Origin: an uncultured Croceitalea sp.
Lineage (GTDB): Bacteria; Bacteroidota; Bacteroidia; Flavobacteriales; Flavobacteriaceae
Direction: 5' to 3'
DNA: 64,000 bases
Assembly: GCA_947494805.1 (NCBI GenBank)
Contig: CANLWK010000001.1
Coordinates: forward strand, 62,001-126,000
In this document: positions 1 to 9,728 of the stretch, piece after piece
Layout: each line of letters opens with the position of its first letter
How positions within the stretch are numbered: the first letter of the stretch is position 1
The notes under the pieces: generated by a model
Seen by the model: the letters and a program-made list of their open reading frames with translations, nothing else
Databases searched by the model: none
What the model was told of the DNA's origin: nothing
Program-made: the position numbers and the translations under genes

Positions 1-1
1 A

Positions 2-2164
2 TTTTTTCCATCATTTATCTTTTTTATAATAACTATTACAACTGCCTTTGCCCAAACCCAAGAGCAGCGTTTTCAAATACAGAAAAAATTTGACAATACG
101 GGACTTCTTTCTTTGATTACCGATTTTGAGAAAGAAGAAATTCAAAAGATGAAAATGATATCTGCCAAGCTAATGGGCAAGCAATGGCAATCTACTCAAA
201 AGCAAAAAGACGGCACTGTAGTATCCCTTAACGATATAGGTGACGATGGTACATTATTGTTCTATACAACACAAGCGAGCCCTACAAGTAAGGTGTCGCG
301 GGCAGAGGCTTTGTATAAAGGAGGCACGTTAGATTTGGATATTACTGGCTATGGCATGCAGGTAGGTGTTTGGGATGCTGGCGCGGCATTGACCACCCAC
401 CAAGAGTTTGATGGACGTGTTTTCAATACTGATGGCACTGATGCAATTGATTCACATGGTACAATGGTCACAGGAACAATTGTAGCATCGGGCATAAAAC
501 AAAAAGCGCAAGGAATTGCTTATGAGGCCCAAGCTTTGACACATGATTGGCGACGCGATAAAATTGAAGTGGCAGAAGCTGCAGCTTCCGGCCTTTTGTT
601 GTCCAATCATTCGTACGGCATTAAGTCCGACAGACTTCCAGATTGGTATTTTGGCGGCTATATCAAGGTATCTCAAGATTGGGACAAGATTATGTACAAC
701 GCGCCATACTATTTAATGGTGACAGCTGCGGGCAATGCCCAAAAATCCAGAGATAATGAAGTACCCAGTTTTGGAAAAGCGGCTGATGGTTTTGATTTGT
801 TGACAGGTTTTGCAACATCAAAAAATGGACTTGTCATTGCTGGGGCAGAAACGAAGCTGAACAATAAGGGTGAACTGAAAAGTGCCAAGGTAACAGGCTA
901 TAGCAGCTTTGGACCTATTGATGATTCACGGATCAAGCCTGACTTGGCCGGCGATGGTGCCTTGATTGAGTCGACAACCGCCGTGAGCAATACAAGTTAC
1001 AAAACTGCCATGGGTACGTCAATGGCGGCTCCTGGCGTCACGGGATCCTTGCTGTTGCTGCAACAATACCATAATGAACTTTATGGGAGCTTTATGAAAG
1101 CGGCGACACTAAAAGGATTGACCTTGCATACGGCAGATGACGTACAAGAAAAAGGGCCGGATTATAAAATGGGTTGGGGCGTTATCAATACCAAAAAGGC
1201 CGCCAAGACCATTACATACAGAGACTACACAGCAATACTGACAGAAGAAAGTCTGGCCAATGGCAATTCATCTACCTATAGCGTTACCGCAAACGGCAAT
1301 GGCCCTTTGCAGGTTTCGATTTCATGGACAGATCCAGAAGGAGAATACATCAATCGGGGTGATTTAAACGCTATAACCCCCGCTTTGATCAACGATTTAG
1401 ATGTTCGTGTGGTAAAAAATGGAGAAACCTATTTCCCCTGGAAATTGACCGCAAGTCAAGCTGATGCCGCAGCAAAAACAGGTGATAACCAAGTGGATCC
1501 CTTTGAACGTATTGATATTGAGAATGCATCTGGAGAGTATGAAATAATCATTTCACATAAAGGCAACCTCAAAAATTCGGTTCAAGATTTTACATTGATC
1601 GTTACCGGGGTTTCACTTTCTGAATGCCAACTATCAGCTCCAGAATCTTTAGAATTGGTATCTGCTGCAGATGATGCTTTGACCTTTGATTGGTCAGCAA
1701 CCGACGATACCTTGTATGAGTTTCAGTATAAGAAAGAAAATGCTGAAGAATGGATAGTTGAAACCACTTTAGATAATTTCATAGACCTCAGTGAGCTTGA
1801 AATAGGTAAGAAATATACCGTTCGTTTACGTTCGGTCTGCTCTCTAAATTTGATGTCAGCATTCACCGACGAACTTCAATTTGTTTTTAACGGTTCAGAT
1901 ACCGAGGTTGAGATGTACCAAACCTTTTCATTTAGCGACGAACTAGAGATACAAGTTTTTCCCAATCCTGCGACAGAAAAAATCTCTATTGCCGCCAATG
2001 TTTCAAACGACGCAGTTTATGCCATCACTTCCACATCGGGATTGACCGTTGCGAAAGGAAAGGTAAGCGAAACCATTAATGTGTCAGATTTGGCCACAGG
2101 CCTATACATCATGACCGTTTTAGATTTGAGCGGAGTAAAAAGCACTAAGTTTTTTAAGAATTAA
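2..2164 (+). CDS. Secreted S8 (subtilisin-like) serine peptidase with T9SS sorting domain, 5' partial
   Basis: The reading frame is open from base 2, so the gene begins upstream of the window. The first visible residues are a hydrophobic stretch ending in AFAQ, the tail of a signal peptide. The catalytic triad is visible: Asp in VGVWDAG (about base 375), His in DSHGTMVTG (about 455), and Ser in GTSMAAPG (about 1018), with oxyanion Asn in TAAGNA (about 730). A beta-sandwich follows with an ISWTDPEG motif (about 1320), as in the P/CUB-like domain next to many Bacteroidetes subtilases. Next comes a fibronectin III-like segment (about 1620-1890). The last 80 residues begin VFPNPATEK and form a type A Por secretion sorting domain. 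The inferred role is a cell-surface or secreted protease exported through the outer membrane by T9SS. Confidence 0.93.
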   Translation, partial: FFPSFIFFIITITTAFAQTQEQRFQIQKKFDNTGLLSLITDFEKEEIQKMKMISAKLMGKQWQSTQKQKDGTVVSLNDIGDDGTLLFYTTQASPTSKVSRAEALYKGGTLDLDITGYGMQVGVWDAGAALTTHQEFDGRVFNTDGTDAIDSHGTMVTGTIVASGIKQKAQGIAYEAQALTHDWRRDKIEVAEAAASGLLLSNHSYGIKSDRLPDWYFGGYIKVSQDWDKIMYNAPYYLMVTAAGNAQKSRDNEVPSFGKAADGFDLLTGFATSKNGLVIAGAETKLNNKGELKSAKVTGYSSFGPIDDSRIKPDLAGDGALIESTTAVSNTSYKTAMGTSMAAPGVTGSLLLLQQYHNELYGSFMKAATLKGLTLHTADDVQEKGPDYKMGWGVINTKKAAKTITYRDYTAILTEESLANGNSSTYSVTANGNGPLQVSISWTDPEGEYINRGDLNAITPALINDLDVRVVKNGETYFPWKLTASQADAAAKTGDNQVDPFERIDIENASGEYEIIISHKGNLKNSVQDFTLIVTGVSLSECQLSAPESLELVSAADDALTFDWSATDDTLYEFQYKKENAEEWIVETTLDNFIDLSELEIGKKYTVRLRSVCSLNLMSAFTDELQFVFNGSDTEVEMYQTFSFSDELEIQVFPNPATEKISIAANVSNDAVYAITSTSGLTVAKGKVSETINVSDLATGLYIMTVLDLSGVKSTKFFKN

Positions 2165-2268
2165 ACCCTCAATATGATTTCATTGTAATCGCCACTCTTA
2201 TGTTCATACCAATCAGTACTTTTTATTTTATAGAAATAGGAAAAGCCTCAAGAAAACGGAATTTGGTG

Positions 2269-2982
2269 TCAAACTGTTTTTACCTGCTCTTCAGATAACA
2301 GTGCCTCGCCCCTAAGTCTCAAGAACACCTGGGCTGTGGTAACAACGTCTAATTGGCAATAAGTGACGATACGGTCAATATCTTTTTCTTTATAAAATAC
2401 TTCACGTACCATACTACCGTCCATATCATCTTTAGGAGAGGGTATGCCCAGTACATTTGCCATTAATTTAAGGGAGGTAAAATGCTTGTAGTCCCCAAAC
2501 TTCCAAAGTTCCATGGTATCTAAATGTGGAATCTCCCAAGGTTTCTTACCGAATAAGTCCAACTTGTAAGGCAACTTGATACCATGAATGAGCATCCGCC
2601 TAGCGATATACGGAAAATCAAACTCCTTGGCATTATGTCCGCATAGCAAATGATAGGCTTGGTTAAAGTGTTCTTGTAACAACTGTTTGAATTCTTTCAG
2701 TAACGAGGGCTCGTCCCCATAAAAAGAAGTAACCCTAAAGAGCCTTTCAGCTCCTTTTTCTACAAAATAGCCTACTGAGATACATACAATTTTTCCAAAC
2801 TCTGCCCATATACCAGCACGTTCGTAGAACTCTTCGGCCGTAAATTCATCTTTACGTTGGTAGCGCGATTTTTGCTCCCAAAGTTGTTGTTTTTCTTCGG
2901 TGAGGATATCAAACTGCTCATGTTCGGGCACCGTCTCAATATCTAAAAACAAGATATTCTCTAGGTTGATTTTATAAAGCAT
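2269..2982 (-). CDS. Predicted 3'-5' exonuclease, PolB exonuclease-like
   Basis: The protein resembles the stand-alone DEDD exonucleases related to the proofreading domain of family B polymerases (DNA_pol_B_exo2 type). Exo I is FLDIETVP near the N-terminus. Exo II lies in CGHNAKEFDFPYIARR. The last motif is in YCQLDVVTTAQVFLR near the end. The frame is open to an ATG at 3045, but I chose the ATG at 2982 because family members start a few residues before FLDIET. The likely activity is metal-dependent 3'-5' removal of nucleotides in DNA repair. It lies just downstream of the alkyltransferase gene on the same strand. Confidence 0.85.
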   Translation of the reverse strand: MLYKINLENILFLDIETVPEHEQFDILTEEKQQLWEQKSRYQRKDEFTAEEFYERAGIWAEFGKIVCISVGYFVEKGAERLFRVTSFYGDEPSLLKEFKQLLQEHFNQAYHLLCGHNAKEFDFPYIARRMLIHGIKLPYKLDLFGKKPWEIPHLDTMELWKFGDYKHFTSLKLMANVLGIPSPKDDMDGSMVREVFYKEKDIDRIVTYCQLDVVTTAQVFLRLRGEALLSEEQVKTV

Positions 2983-3060
2983 GCAGAAAAGTACTAATTT
3001 TTCCAGATTAAAAATGGGGAAACGCTTGTAGCCGCTTATGGGCAAAGTGTTTTACAAAGA

Positions 3061-3531
3061 CTAAAAGAGACTTTGTTGTTTTACAGGGCTTTCGTGTTCG
3101 AGCAACCACTTTTTACGATGAAGCCCGCCGGCGTAGCCTGTCAAATCACCATTGCTACCAATAACACGATGGCAGGGAACCACGATCCAAAGTGGATTTC
3201 TTCCATTAGCCGAAGCCACGGCCCGAATGGCCTTTACATCACCCAATGTTTTCGAAAGCTCTAAATACGAAACCGTTTTTCCGTAAGGAATATCTAAAAG
3301 CGCCTTCCAAACCTTTTGCTGAAATTCGGTGCCTTGAGGATTCAGCTTTATATCAAAATGCTTTCTACTGCCTTGAAAATACTCTTTGAACTGATATATG
3401 GTATCTTCTAAAACTTCTGGAATAATACCGATAGGTTTTTCTTCGTCAAATACGGTTACGGCCGAAAGGCCATTTTCATCTCCTTGAAATTGGGCATATC
3501 CAATTGGTGTTTTGAGATAGGCAGTTTCCAT
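3061..3531 (-). CDS. ogt: Methylated-DNA--[protein]-cysteine S-methyltransferase
   Basis: This is a suicide repair enzyme that moves the alkyl group from O6-alkylguanine to its own cysteine. The acceptor motif VPCHRVIG is present, followed by GYAGGLHRKKWLLEHE. Upstream, IPYGKTVSYLELS and VASANGRNP are the DNA-binding helix-turn-helix and Asn hinge region. At 156 residues it is a normal Ogt-type single-domain protein. Its start codon shares one base with the stop of the DUF21/CBS gene upstream, so the two are probably co-transcribed. Confidence 0.95.
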   Translation of the reverse strand: METAYLKTPIGYAQFQGDENGLSAVTVFDEEKPIGIIPEVLEDTIYQFKEYFQGSRKHFDIKLNPQGTEFQQKVWKALLDIPYGKTVSYLELSKTLGDVKAIRAVASANGRNPLWIVVPCHRVIGSNGDLTGYAGGLHRKKWLLEHESPVKQQSLF

Positions 3532-4658
3532 TATTTATCTTCATCAGAGATTTGCTCATCAATAATACCCAATCGTTTGGCACGATGTTCCCAGTTCTTA
3601 CGGGCCAGCACCTGAAGGTCTTCAACATTATCACTTTCGTCCATGATTTCAAGGCCCAAAAGGGTTTCTATAACATCTTCAAGTGTCACAAGTCCACTAA
3701 CAGAGCCGTACTCATCAACAACCAAAGAAACATGTTCTCTTTGTGCCACAAACTTTTCGAATAGTTCAGGAATAGGTTTGGTTCTATTGGTCACTAAAAT
3801 CTCACGCTTTATGGTGCCTAGGGTTTCTTTGCCTTTTTTATTGATAATGGCTTCCAACAGTTCGTCCTTAAGAAAGAATCCAGTGATGTTATCTGCCCTA
3901 TCTTTAAAAACGGGAATGCGCGAAAAACGAAGCGGTCGATTGTTTTCAAAAAAATCTTGAATTAAGGTTTCTTCAGAAGCTATCTTCATCACGGTACGGG
4001 GTGTCATAATGTCTTTCGCCTCAATTTCATCAAACGTCAATAGGTTTCGAATGACTTTTGATTCCGATTCTTGAAAAACCCCTTCTTCTTCAGCGATATC
4101 GGTCATTGCCGTAAAATCTTCACGGCTAAGTACACTGCCATGACCACCTTTTTTGCCAATCAATTTGGTGAAAAGCTGTAGTAACCAAAGCAAGCCGGTC
4201 CATTTCATAAAAAAAACCATGACCTTTAGGGCTTTGGCAGTAAAATTTGAAAGCTGTTTCCAATAGGTGGCCCCAATGGTCTTGGGAATAATCTCAGAAG
4301 CAACAAGAATCAAGATTGTCATTACGGTCGAAACAATACCCACCATTAAATCTTCAGTGAACTCAATGCCAAAAATGGACTGGCTACGGCTACCATAAAG
4401 TTCGACATAGGCGACCTTGGCCTGAACCCCGACCAAAATTGCACCAACGGTATGTGCAATGGTATTCAAGGTAAGAATTGCAATTAACGGCTTGTCAACA
4501 TCTTTTTTCAGGTTCTCAAGTTCTTCGGCATACGCTTTGCCCTCTTGTTTTTTTACATTGACAAAAGTTGGCGTGATACTCAATAAAACTGCTTCAAGAA
4601 TTGAACACAGGAACGAAAAGAAAATCGATATTATGGCGTAAAAAAGTAAAAGGCCCAT
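3531..4658 (-). CDS. CNNM/DUF21 membrane protein with CBS pair (hemolysin C-like)
   Basis: The N-terminal part has about four hydrophobic segments of the DUF21 (CNNM transmembrane) domain. A tandem CBS pair follows: EAKDIMTPRTVM, then RFSRIPVFKDRADNITGFF, and a second repeat with VSLVVDEYGSVSGLVTLEDVIETLLG. At 375 residues it ends soon after the CBS pair and seems to lack the usual C-terminal CorC/HlyC transporter-associated domain. Family members are implicated in Mg2+ or Co2+ homeostasis. The transported ion cannot be told from this sequence. Confidence 0.9.
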   Translation of the reverse strand: MGLLLFYAIISIFFSFLCSILEAVLLSITPTFVNVKKQEGKAYAEELENLKKDVDKPLIAILTLNTIAHTVGAILVGVQAKVAYVELYGSRSQSIFGIEFTEDLMVGIVSTVMTILILVASEIIPKTIGATYWKQLSNFTAKALKVMVFFMKWTGLLWLLQLFTKLIGKKGGHGSVLSREDFTAMTDIAEEEGVFQESESKVIRNLLTFDEIEAKDIMTPRTVMKIASEETLIQDFFENNRPLRFSRIPVFKDRADNITGFFLKDELLEAIINKKGKETLGTIKREILVTNRTKPIPELFEKFVAQREHVSLVVDEYGSVSGLVTLEDVIETLLGLEIMDESDNVEDLQVLARKNWEHRAKRLGIIDEQISDEDK

Positions 4659-4793
4659 AGTTGGTTTCTAGTGGATACTAAGGTAATCAATAGCGACAAA
4701 AGTAAAGAAAGAATTTAGTGCAAGCATTTTTTTCGAGCATTGCGAATTCAAGGGCCAACAATTCTATTTTAATACTGATAAGTATAAATGAAG

Positions 4794-5783
4794 TTAGCTT
4801 ATAAGCTTTACCATATCTTTGGCGAAATAACTGGCAATAATATTTGCCCCGGCCCTTTTGATGGCCAGTAATTGCTCTAACATCACGGCATCATGGTCTA
4901 GCCATCCTTTTTCGGCCGCAGCTTTGAGCATCGCATACTCGCCAGATACCTGGTAGACGGCCACGGGCACATCCACTTCGTTTCGTATTTCACGAACAAT
5001 GTCCAAATAGGCCAGACCAGGTTTTACCATGACAATATCGGCGCCCTCGTCAATATCCATTTGAGTCTCACGAATGGCTTCAAAACGATTGGCACTATCC
5101 ATTTGATAGGTTTTCTTGTCCTTGGGCACGTTTTTGATAGCGACTGGAGCAGAATCCAGTGCATCACGAAAAGGGCCATAAAAAGCGCTGGCATATTTTG
5201 CACTATAGCTCATGATACCCGTATTTGTAAAACCTTCATCTTCAAGCGCTTCACGAATAGTTAAAATTCGTCCGTCCATCATATCGCTAGGGGCCACAAA
5301 ATCAGCTCCTGCAGTGGCATGGGAAACACTCATTTCGGCCAACACCTCATTGGTCTCATCGTTTAGAATTTGTCCGTCGGCCACGATACCGTCGTGTCCA
5401 TAAGATGAAAAAGGATCCAAGGCCACATCGGTCATCACCAACATTTCGGGACATGCGTTTTTGACCGTTTTTATGGCACGTTGCATTAATCCATCAGGAT
5501 TTATGGCCTCACTACCTTTGTTATCCTTTAGGCCATCGGGCACTTTAACAAAGAGCAACACAGCACAGAGACCCATATCCCAAAGTGTCTTGACTTCCTT
5601 TTCAATATGGTCCAAACTCATGCGATAATAATTGGGCATGGAAGGTATTTCTTCTTTGACACCTTTTCCTTCGACAACAAAGAGGGGTACTAAAAAGTCA
5701 TCTGGTGTTATTATGGTTTCTCGAACCAGCCGCCTAATGGATGCTGAGGCACGTAGTCTTCTGTTTCGAATAAGTGGGTACAT
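4794..5783 (-). CDS. hemB: Delta-aminolevulinic acid dehydratase (porphobilinogen synthase)
   Basis: The enzyme condenses two 5-aminolevulinate molecules to porphobilinogen. Both active-site lysines are recognisable, in YSAKYASAFYGPFRDA and in IVMVKPGLAYLD. The metal-site segment reads DVALDPFSSYGHDGIV. The cysteines of zinc-type enzymes are replaced by Ala and Asp, so this is predicted to be the Mg2+-dependent, non-zinc class. At 329 residues the length is typical. It is the promoter-distal member of the minus-strand hem block, separated from the phzF-like gene by 80 bases that contain a heptanucleotide repeat ending 4 bases before its start codon. Confidence 0.97.
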   Translation of the reverse strand: MYPLIRNRRLRASASIRRLVRETIITPDDFLVPLFVVEGKGVKEEIPSMPNYYRMSLDHIEKEVKTLWDMGLCAVLLFVKVPDGLKDNKGSEAINPDGLMQRAIKTVKNACPEMLVMTDVALDPFSSYGHDGIVADGQILNDETNEVLAEMSVSHATAGADFVAPSDMMDGRILTIREALEDEGFTNTGIMSYSAKYASAFYGPFRDALDSAPVAIKNVPKDKKTYQMDSANRFEAIRETQMDIDEGADIVMVKPGLAYLDIVREIRNEVDVPVAVYQVSGEYAMLKAAAEKGWLDHDAVMLEQLLAIKRAGANIIASYFAKDMVKLIS

Positions 5784-5787
5784 TTTA

Positions 5788-5829
5788 TTATCAGTTATCA
5801 GTTATCAGTTATCAGTTATCAGTTATCAG
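5788..5829. repeat. Heptanucleotide tandem repeat (TTATCAG)x6 before hemB
   Basis: There are six perfect copies of TTATCAG, read as CTGATAA on the hemB strand. The array begins 4 bases upstream of the hemB ATG, so it occupies the ribosome-binding and leader region. Copy-number change would alter spacing in steps of seven bases. Confidence 0.95.
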
Positions 5830-5863
5830 TTGTTTGTTTTGAAAATGATTTATGAAGCTATTT

Positions 5864-6652
5864 TCAAATCGTAATTTCCCCCATCAAATAGGGAACGGCT
5901 TTTCCTGAGATTTTTACACGTCCTTTCAAATATTCGCATTGCAGTTCACCTCCACGTTTGGACAGTTGTTTGGCACTCAGTTTGGTCTTGCCCAAAACTT
6001 TTGACCAATAAGGTGTCATGCTAGTATGCGCCGAGCCAGTGACCGGATCTTCTGGGATGCCACATAAGGGCGCAAAAAAACGGGATACAAAATCCACATC
6101 TTTTCCAGGAGCGGTAACAATAACACCACGACAGTCAATGGCATCCAATAAATGGAAATTGGGGCTTATAGCTTCAATTTTTTGTTGTGAATCATATATC
6201 AAAAGATAATCGGTCTTTCCTTTGAAAGTGTTTTTAGGTGTTAAACCTATGGCTTCGTTCAATTCCGTATTTTCCTCATAGGCAATAAGTTCGTCCTCGG
6301 GAAAATCCATAGTCATCAAATCATTTGAACCCTTAGTGACCGATAGGTGCCCGCTGCGGGGTGAATAGAACTGAATGGTATTTTTTTTAAATCCTTTATA
6401 CTCAAAAAGTACATAAGCAGAGGCTAGGGTAGCATGGCCGCAAAGATCTACCTCCGTCTCAGGGGTAAACCAACGCAGTTCAAATATGCTGTCTTTTTGC
6501 ACAATAAATGCCGTTTCAGCTAGATTGTTTTCTTGGGCAATACGTTGCATGGTCTGGGGCGGCAACCATGTTTGAAGTATGCAGACTGCGGCGGGGTTGC
6601 CACTGAAGACGGTATTCGCAAATGCATCAATTTGATAAATAGGAATTTTCAT
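5864..6652 (-). CDS. PhzF family isomerase/epimerase-like protein
   Basis: The protein has the diaminopimelate-epimerase fold of the PhzF family. The N-terminus has YQIDAFANTVFSGNPAAV. The catalytic-type Glu is in NNLAETAFIV. LCGHATLASAYV and EDPVTGSAHT are the two family signature loops. At 262 residues the length is normal. The substrate is unknown; despite the family name there is no sign of phenazine genes here. It sits inside the hem block, 18 bases after hemF, so it is probably co-transcribed by position only. Confidence 0.9.
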   Translation of the reverse strand: MKIPIYQIDAFANTVFSGNPAAVCILQTWLPPQTMQRIAQENNLAETAFIVQKDSIFELRWFTPETEVDLCGHATLASAYVLFEYKGFKKNTIQFYSPRSGHLSVTKGSNDLMTMDFPEDELIAYEENTELNEAIGLTPKNTFKGKTDYLLIYDSQQKIEAISPNFHLLDAIDCRGVIVTAPGKDVDFVSRFFAPLCGIPEDPVTGSAHTSMTPYWSKVLGKTKLSAKQLSKRGGELQCEYLKGRVKISGKAVPYLMGEITI

Positions 6653-6670
6653 AACGCTAAAGCTACAGAT

Positions 6671-7588
6671 TTATACCCATTTTTTTGGCGTTTTCAATAC
6701 CTCTAAGAGCTTTTCTTCTTCGCTACCTGTTTTGGGGTGGTGGTCGTACTTCCATTGCACGTGGGGTGGTAAACTCATCAAAATACTCTCAATACGACCG
6801 TTGGTACGCAGCCCAAACAGAGTGCCCTTGTCATGCACAAGGTTGAATTCTACATAGCGACCACGACGAATTTCTTGCCAAGTACGATGTTCTTGGGTGA
6901 ACTCAAGGTCTTTTCGCTTTAAAACTATGGGAACATAGCCATTTAAAAAACTGTCGCCCACTTCAGTGACAAAACCATACCAAGCTTCCATGTCCATTTC
7001 TTTATTGGCTTTGCAATAATCAAAAAACAGTCCACCTACCCCACGGGCCTCATTTCGGTGGGCATTCCAGAAATACGTATCACACTTTTCTTTATACTTC
7101 TCATAAAAATCAGGATGGTGTTTGTCACAGGCCCCTTGGCATATGGTATGAAAATGTCTAGCATCCTCTTCAAAAAGATAATATGGTGTGAGGTCTTGAC
7201 CGCCACCAAACCATTGGTCCACTATGGAACCTTCTTTATCGTACATTTCAAAATAGCGCCAGTTGGCATGTACCGTTGGCACAAACGGATTCTTTGGATG
7301 AAGTACAAGGCTTAATCCGCAAGCAAAAAAATCGGCGTCATCCACTTCAAAATAGTTTTGCATGCTTTTCGGCAGTTTACCATGAACTGCTGAAATGTTC
7401 ACGCCACCCTTTTCAAATACGCTACCGTTTTCAATAACACGCGTGCGGCCACCTCCACCCTCGGGCCTTTTCCAAATATCTTCTTGAAACTTTGCAGAAC
7501 CGTCCACCTTTTCAAGTTTGGAGGTAATGGTGTCTTGAAGATTTTGAATATAGCTGTAAAATTTATCTTTCATAGGTGTACTGTTCAT
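6671..7588 (-). CDS. hemF: Oxygen-dependent coproporphyrinogen III oxidase
   Basis: HemF decarboxylates coproporphyrinogen III to protoporphyrinogen IX using O2. The sequence carries the family blocks GGGGRTRV, SAVHGKLP, VHANWRYFEM, WFGGGQDLTPYYLF, NEARGVGGLFFDY and GRYVEFNLVHDKGT. At 305 residues it is full length. It lies 9 bases after the DUF6973 gene in the hem block. An O2-dependent enzyme here indicates an aerobic lifestyle. Confidence 0.97.
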   Translation of the reverse strand: MNSTPMKDKFYSYIQNLQDTITSKLEKVDGSAKFQEDIWKRPEGGGGRTRVIENGSVFEKGGVNISAVHGKLPKSMQNYFEVDDADFFACGLSLVLHPKNPFVPTVHANWRYFEMYDKEGSIVDQWFGGGQDLTPYYLFEEDARHFHTICQGACDKHHPDFYEKYKEKCDTYFWNAHRNEARGVGGLFFDYCKANKEMDMEAWYGFVTEVGDSFLNGYVPIVLKRKDLEFTQEHRTWQEIRRGRYVEFNLVHDKGTLFGLRTNGRIESILMSLPPHVQWKYDHHPKTGSEEEKLLEVLKTPKKWV

Positions 7589-7597
7589 TTGAATTGT

Positions 7598-8083
7598 TTA
7601 AACTAGGTGTACTAAGTTTGTTGGGTTTTGCGCCAATGCTTCTTTTGAACGTATCAACACAGCGTCCTTTGTCATTTCAAGCAAGAAGACCGTTACTTTT
7701 TCAACGGATTGTTTCGAGTTTTCTTTAAACATGGTTCGCCCAATTTGGTTATTGTGTAAATCCATTAATTTGGCCAACTCTCTATTTTTGAACGCATTTT
7801 CATGCCAATCGGTAATAGCTTTGGTCCAAACAAGGATTGTTTCTTCATTTTTGGACCATTTGGTACAGAATTTGGCAATCAAATAGTTCCAGTAAGCATG
7901 TCGAAAAGCGTTTGCCGCAGTATTTTGATAGTGCGCCCTTCCGAAATGCTGTGTTGACCTTCGTAAGCATTCTTTGGTTGCCACAAATGTTGGGTATGGC
8001 AATAGGGGATGCCTAAAGCATAACCCTAAAAGACTCCAAAATGTTAGAAAATCAATACGTCTTAAAGTTCCTAAAATATCCAT
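7598..8083 (-). CDS. DUF6973-like protein of unknown function
   Basis: The protein has 161 residues and is rich in His and Asn motifs (NAFRHAYWNYLIAKFC, TDWHENAF, DLHNNQIGR). This spacing matches a family of uncharacterised Bacteroidetes proteins that I recognise as DUF6973. The clustered His, Asp and Glu residues could form a metal site, which is inference only. There is no signal peptide, though the N-terminal 30 residues are hydrophobic. It lies between the GNAT and hemF genes with gaps of about 10 bases, so it is probably in the same transcript. Confidence 0.65.
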   Translation of the reverse strand: MDILGTLRRIDFLTFWSLLGLCFRHPLLPYPTFVATKECLRRSTQHFGRAHYQNTAANAFRHAYWNYLIAKFCTKWSKNEETILVWTKAITDWHENAFKNRELAKLMDLHNNQIGRTMFKENSKQSVEKVTVFLLEMTKDAVLIRSKEALAQNPTNLVHLV

Positions 8084-8094
8084 TTGTTAAAATG

Positions 8095-8631
8095 TTAGGA
8101 AGCATAGCGTTCATAAAGTTCCATATTGACCCAATCGCCTTTGTACAGTTGGTGCTCCTTTTCTAAGGTTTTCTTAAAAACAAAACCGTTTTTCTCGGCC
8201 ACTCTGATGCTGGCTAGATTCTTTTTGTGTACAATAATTTGTAAGGTATTGAGCCTGACTTTTTGAAATGCCCAATCCGTCAGTTTGGCTATACACGTTG
8301 TACTAAGTCCCTTACCTTGGTAACGATAGCTTATGCAATAAGCAAACTCACCTTGTTGCGGGGCCTTATCAAGTTCTTTTAAAAAGACAAGGCCTATAAT
8401 AGTCCGATTGGTATTTTCTTTTACCGTAAAAAGATATTCATCATTGTTTTGAAATTCCTTCACTTTTTGATTCACAAAAAGTTCGGCCAATGTTGGCGTC
8501 AAATTGGCTTTCAGGGTTTTCGGAAAAAAATCTTTAAGGCGTTCAGCATTTGAAACAACAAAATCACATAGGCGCCATGCATCTTTATGATGTATGGGTG
8601 CAATGCTATAGTTGTCAAATTTTAGCTCCAT
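8095..8631 (-). CDS. GNAT family N-acetyltransferase (RimJ/RimL-like)
   Basis: This is a 178-residue single-domain acetyltransferase. The acetyl-CoA-binding motif A region is FAYCISYRYQGKGLSTTCIAKL. The C-terminal half has LQIIVHKKNLASIRVAEKNGFVFKKTLE, the usual β5-α4 block of RimJ/RimL enzymes. The likely substrate is a protein N-terminus or a small amine. The gene sits 6 bases downstream of hemE and is probably co-transcribed, with no evident role in heme synthesis. Confidence 0.88.
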   Translation of the reverse strand: MELKFDNYSIAPIHHKDAWRLCDFVVSNAERLKDFFPKTLKANLTPTLAELFVNQKVKEFQNNDEYLFTVKENTNRTIIGLVFLKELDKAPQQGEFAYCISYRYQGKGLSTTCIAKLTDWAFQKVRLNTLQIIVHKKNLASIRVAEKNGFVFKKTLEKEHQLYKGDWVNMELYERYAS

Positions 8632-8637
8632 ACTGAA

Positions 8638-9663
8638 CTATTCGGTATATTCTTTCACAGCTTCTATAAAGGCCCCCGCATTCTCTAATGGAATATTCGG
8701 GAGAATACCATGACCTAGATTGACAATATACTGGTCTTTACCAAACTCTCGAATCATTTGATGTACCATTTTTTTTATTTCAGTGGGGGGGGATAACAAC
8801 CTTGAGGGATCAAAATTACCCTGTAATGTAATTTTCCCACCACTTAGATAACGGGCATTTCTGGCAGAGCAAGTCCAATCTACCCCAAGAGCAGCTGCAC
8901 CTGATTTTGCCATTTCACCTAGGGCAAACCAACAGCCTTTGCCAAAAACAATAACGGGAGCTTCGTCTTTAAGGGCATCTACGATTTGTTGTATGTATTG
9001 AAAGGAAAACTCTTGATAATCGGTTGGTGATAGCATTCCGCCCCAAGAATCAAACACCTGTAGGGCATTGACACCTGCTTTCACTTTTTCTTTGAGATAG
9101 GCGATGGTGGTATCGGTAATTTTTTGCAACAGCTGGTGTGCGGCTTTGGGCTGCGTAAAACAGAAACCTTTGGCCAAATCAAAACTTTTGCTGCCTTGCC
9201 CTTGAACACAATAACACAATATGGTCCACGGCGATCCAGCGAAACCTATGAGCGGAATCTCATTGTTCAGTTTTTCTTTGGTCATTGTAATGGCATCCAT
9301 TACATACCCTAAGGTATCTTTTATGTCGGGTACAATGACACTTTCTACGTCTTTTGCGCTTCGAATCGGTTCTGGTAAGAAGGGACCAAAGTTGGGTTTC
9401 ATCTCAACATCGATATTCATCGCCTGGGGAATAACCAATATGTCACTGAATAGAATAGCAGCGTCCATACCATAACGACGAATGGGCTGAACTGTTATTT
9501 CTGAAGCCAATTCTGGAGTTTGACAACGTGTGAAAAAGTCATATTTGGCTTTGATTTCCATAAATTCGGGCAGGTAGCGTCCGGCTTGTCGCATCATCCA
9601 AACAGGTGGTCTATCTACGGTTTCTCCCTTTAAGGCTCTTAAGAATAAATCATTTTTAATCAT
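8638..9663 (-). CDS. hemE: Uroporphyrinogen decarboxylase
   Basis: HemE removes four carboxyl groups from uroporphyrinogen III to give coproporphyrinogen III. The N-terminal signature [17 protein letters not shown] carries the conserved arginines. [12 protein letters not shown] holds the catalytic-type Asp. [22 protein letters not shown] and [11 protein letters not shown] are further family blocks. At 341 residues it is full length. It lies downstream of hemD on the same strand with a 65-base gap. Confidence 0.97.
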   Translation of the reverse strand: MIKNDLFLRALKGETVDRPPVWMMRQAGRYLPEFMEIKAKYDFFTRCQTPELASEITVQPIRRYGMDAAILFSDILVIPQAMNIDVEMKPNFGPFLPEPIRSAKDVESVIVPDIKDTLGYVMDAITMTKEKLNNEIPLIGFAGSPWTILCYCVQGQGSKSFDLAKGFCFTQPKAAHQLLQKITDTTIAYLKEKVKAGVNALQVFDSWGGMLSPTDYQEFSFQYIQQIVDALKDEAPVIVFGKGCWFALGEMAKSGAAALGVDWTCSARNARYLSGGKITLQGNFDPSRLLSPPTEIKKMVHQMIREFGKDQYIVNLGHGILPNIPLENAGAFIEAVKEYTE

Positions 9664-9728
9664 ATACGATTTTTAATCTGCTATTTCAGCCACAATTGGC
9701 CGGTGTTCTTCGTTTAATAGGGTCAGGT

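Noticed and set aside
452..676. Minus-strand open frame inside the secreted subtilase.
   Set aside because: It lies opposite a clear catalytic domain and shows no domain of its own.
5864..6652. The PhzF-like gene as evidence of phenazine synthesis.
   Set aside because: No other phenazine gene is present; PhzF-like proteins are widespread with other roles.
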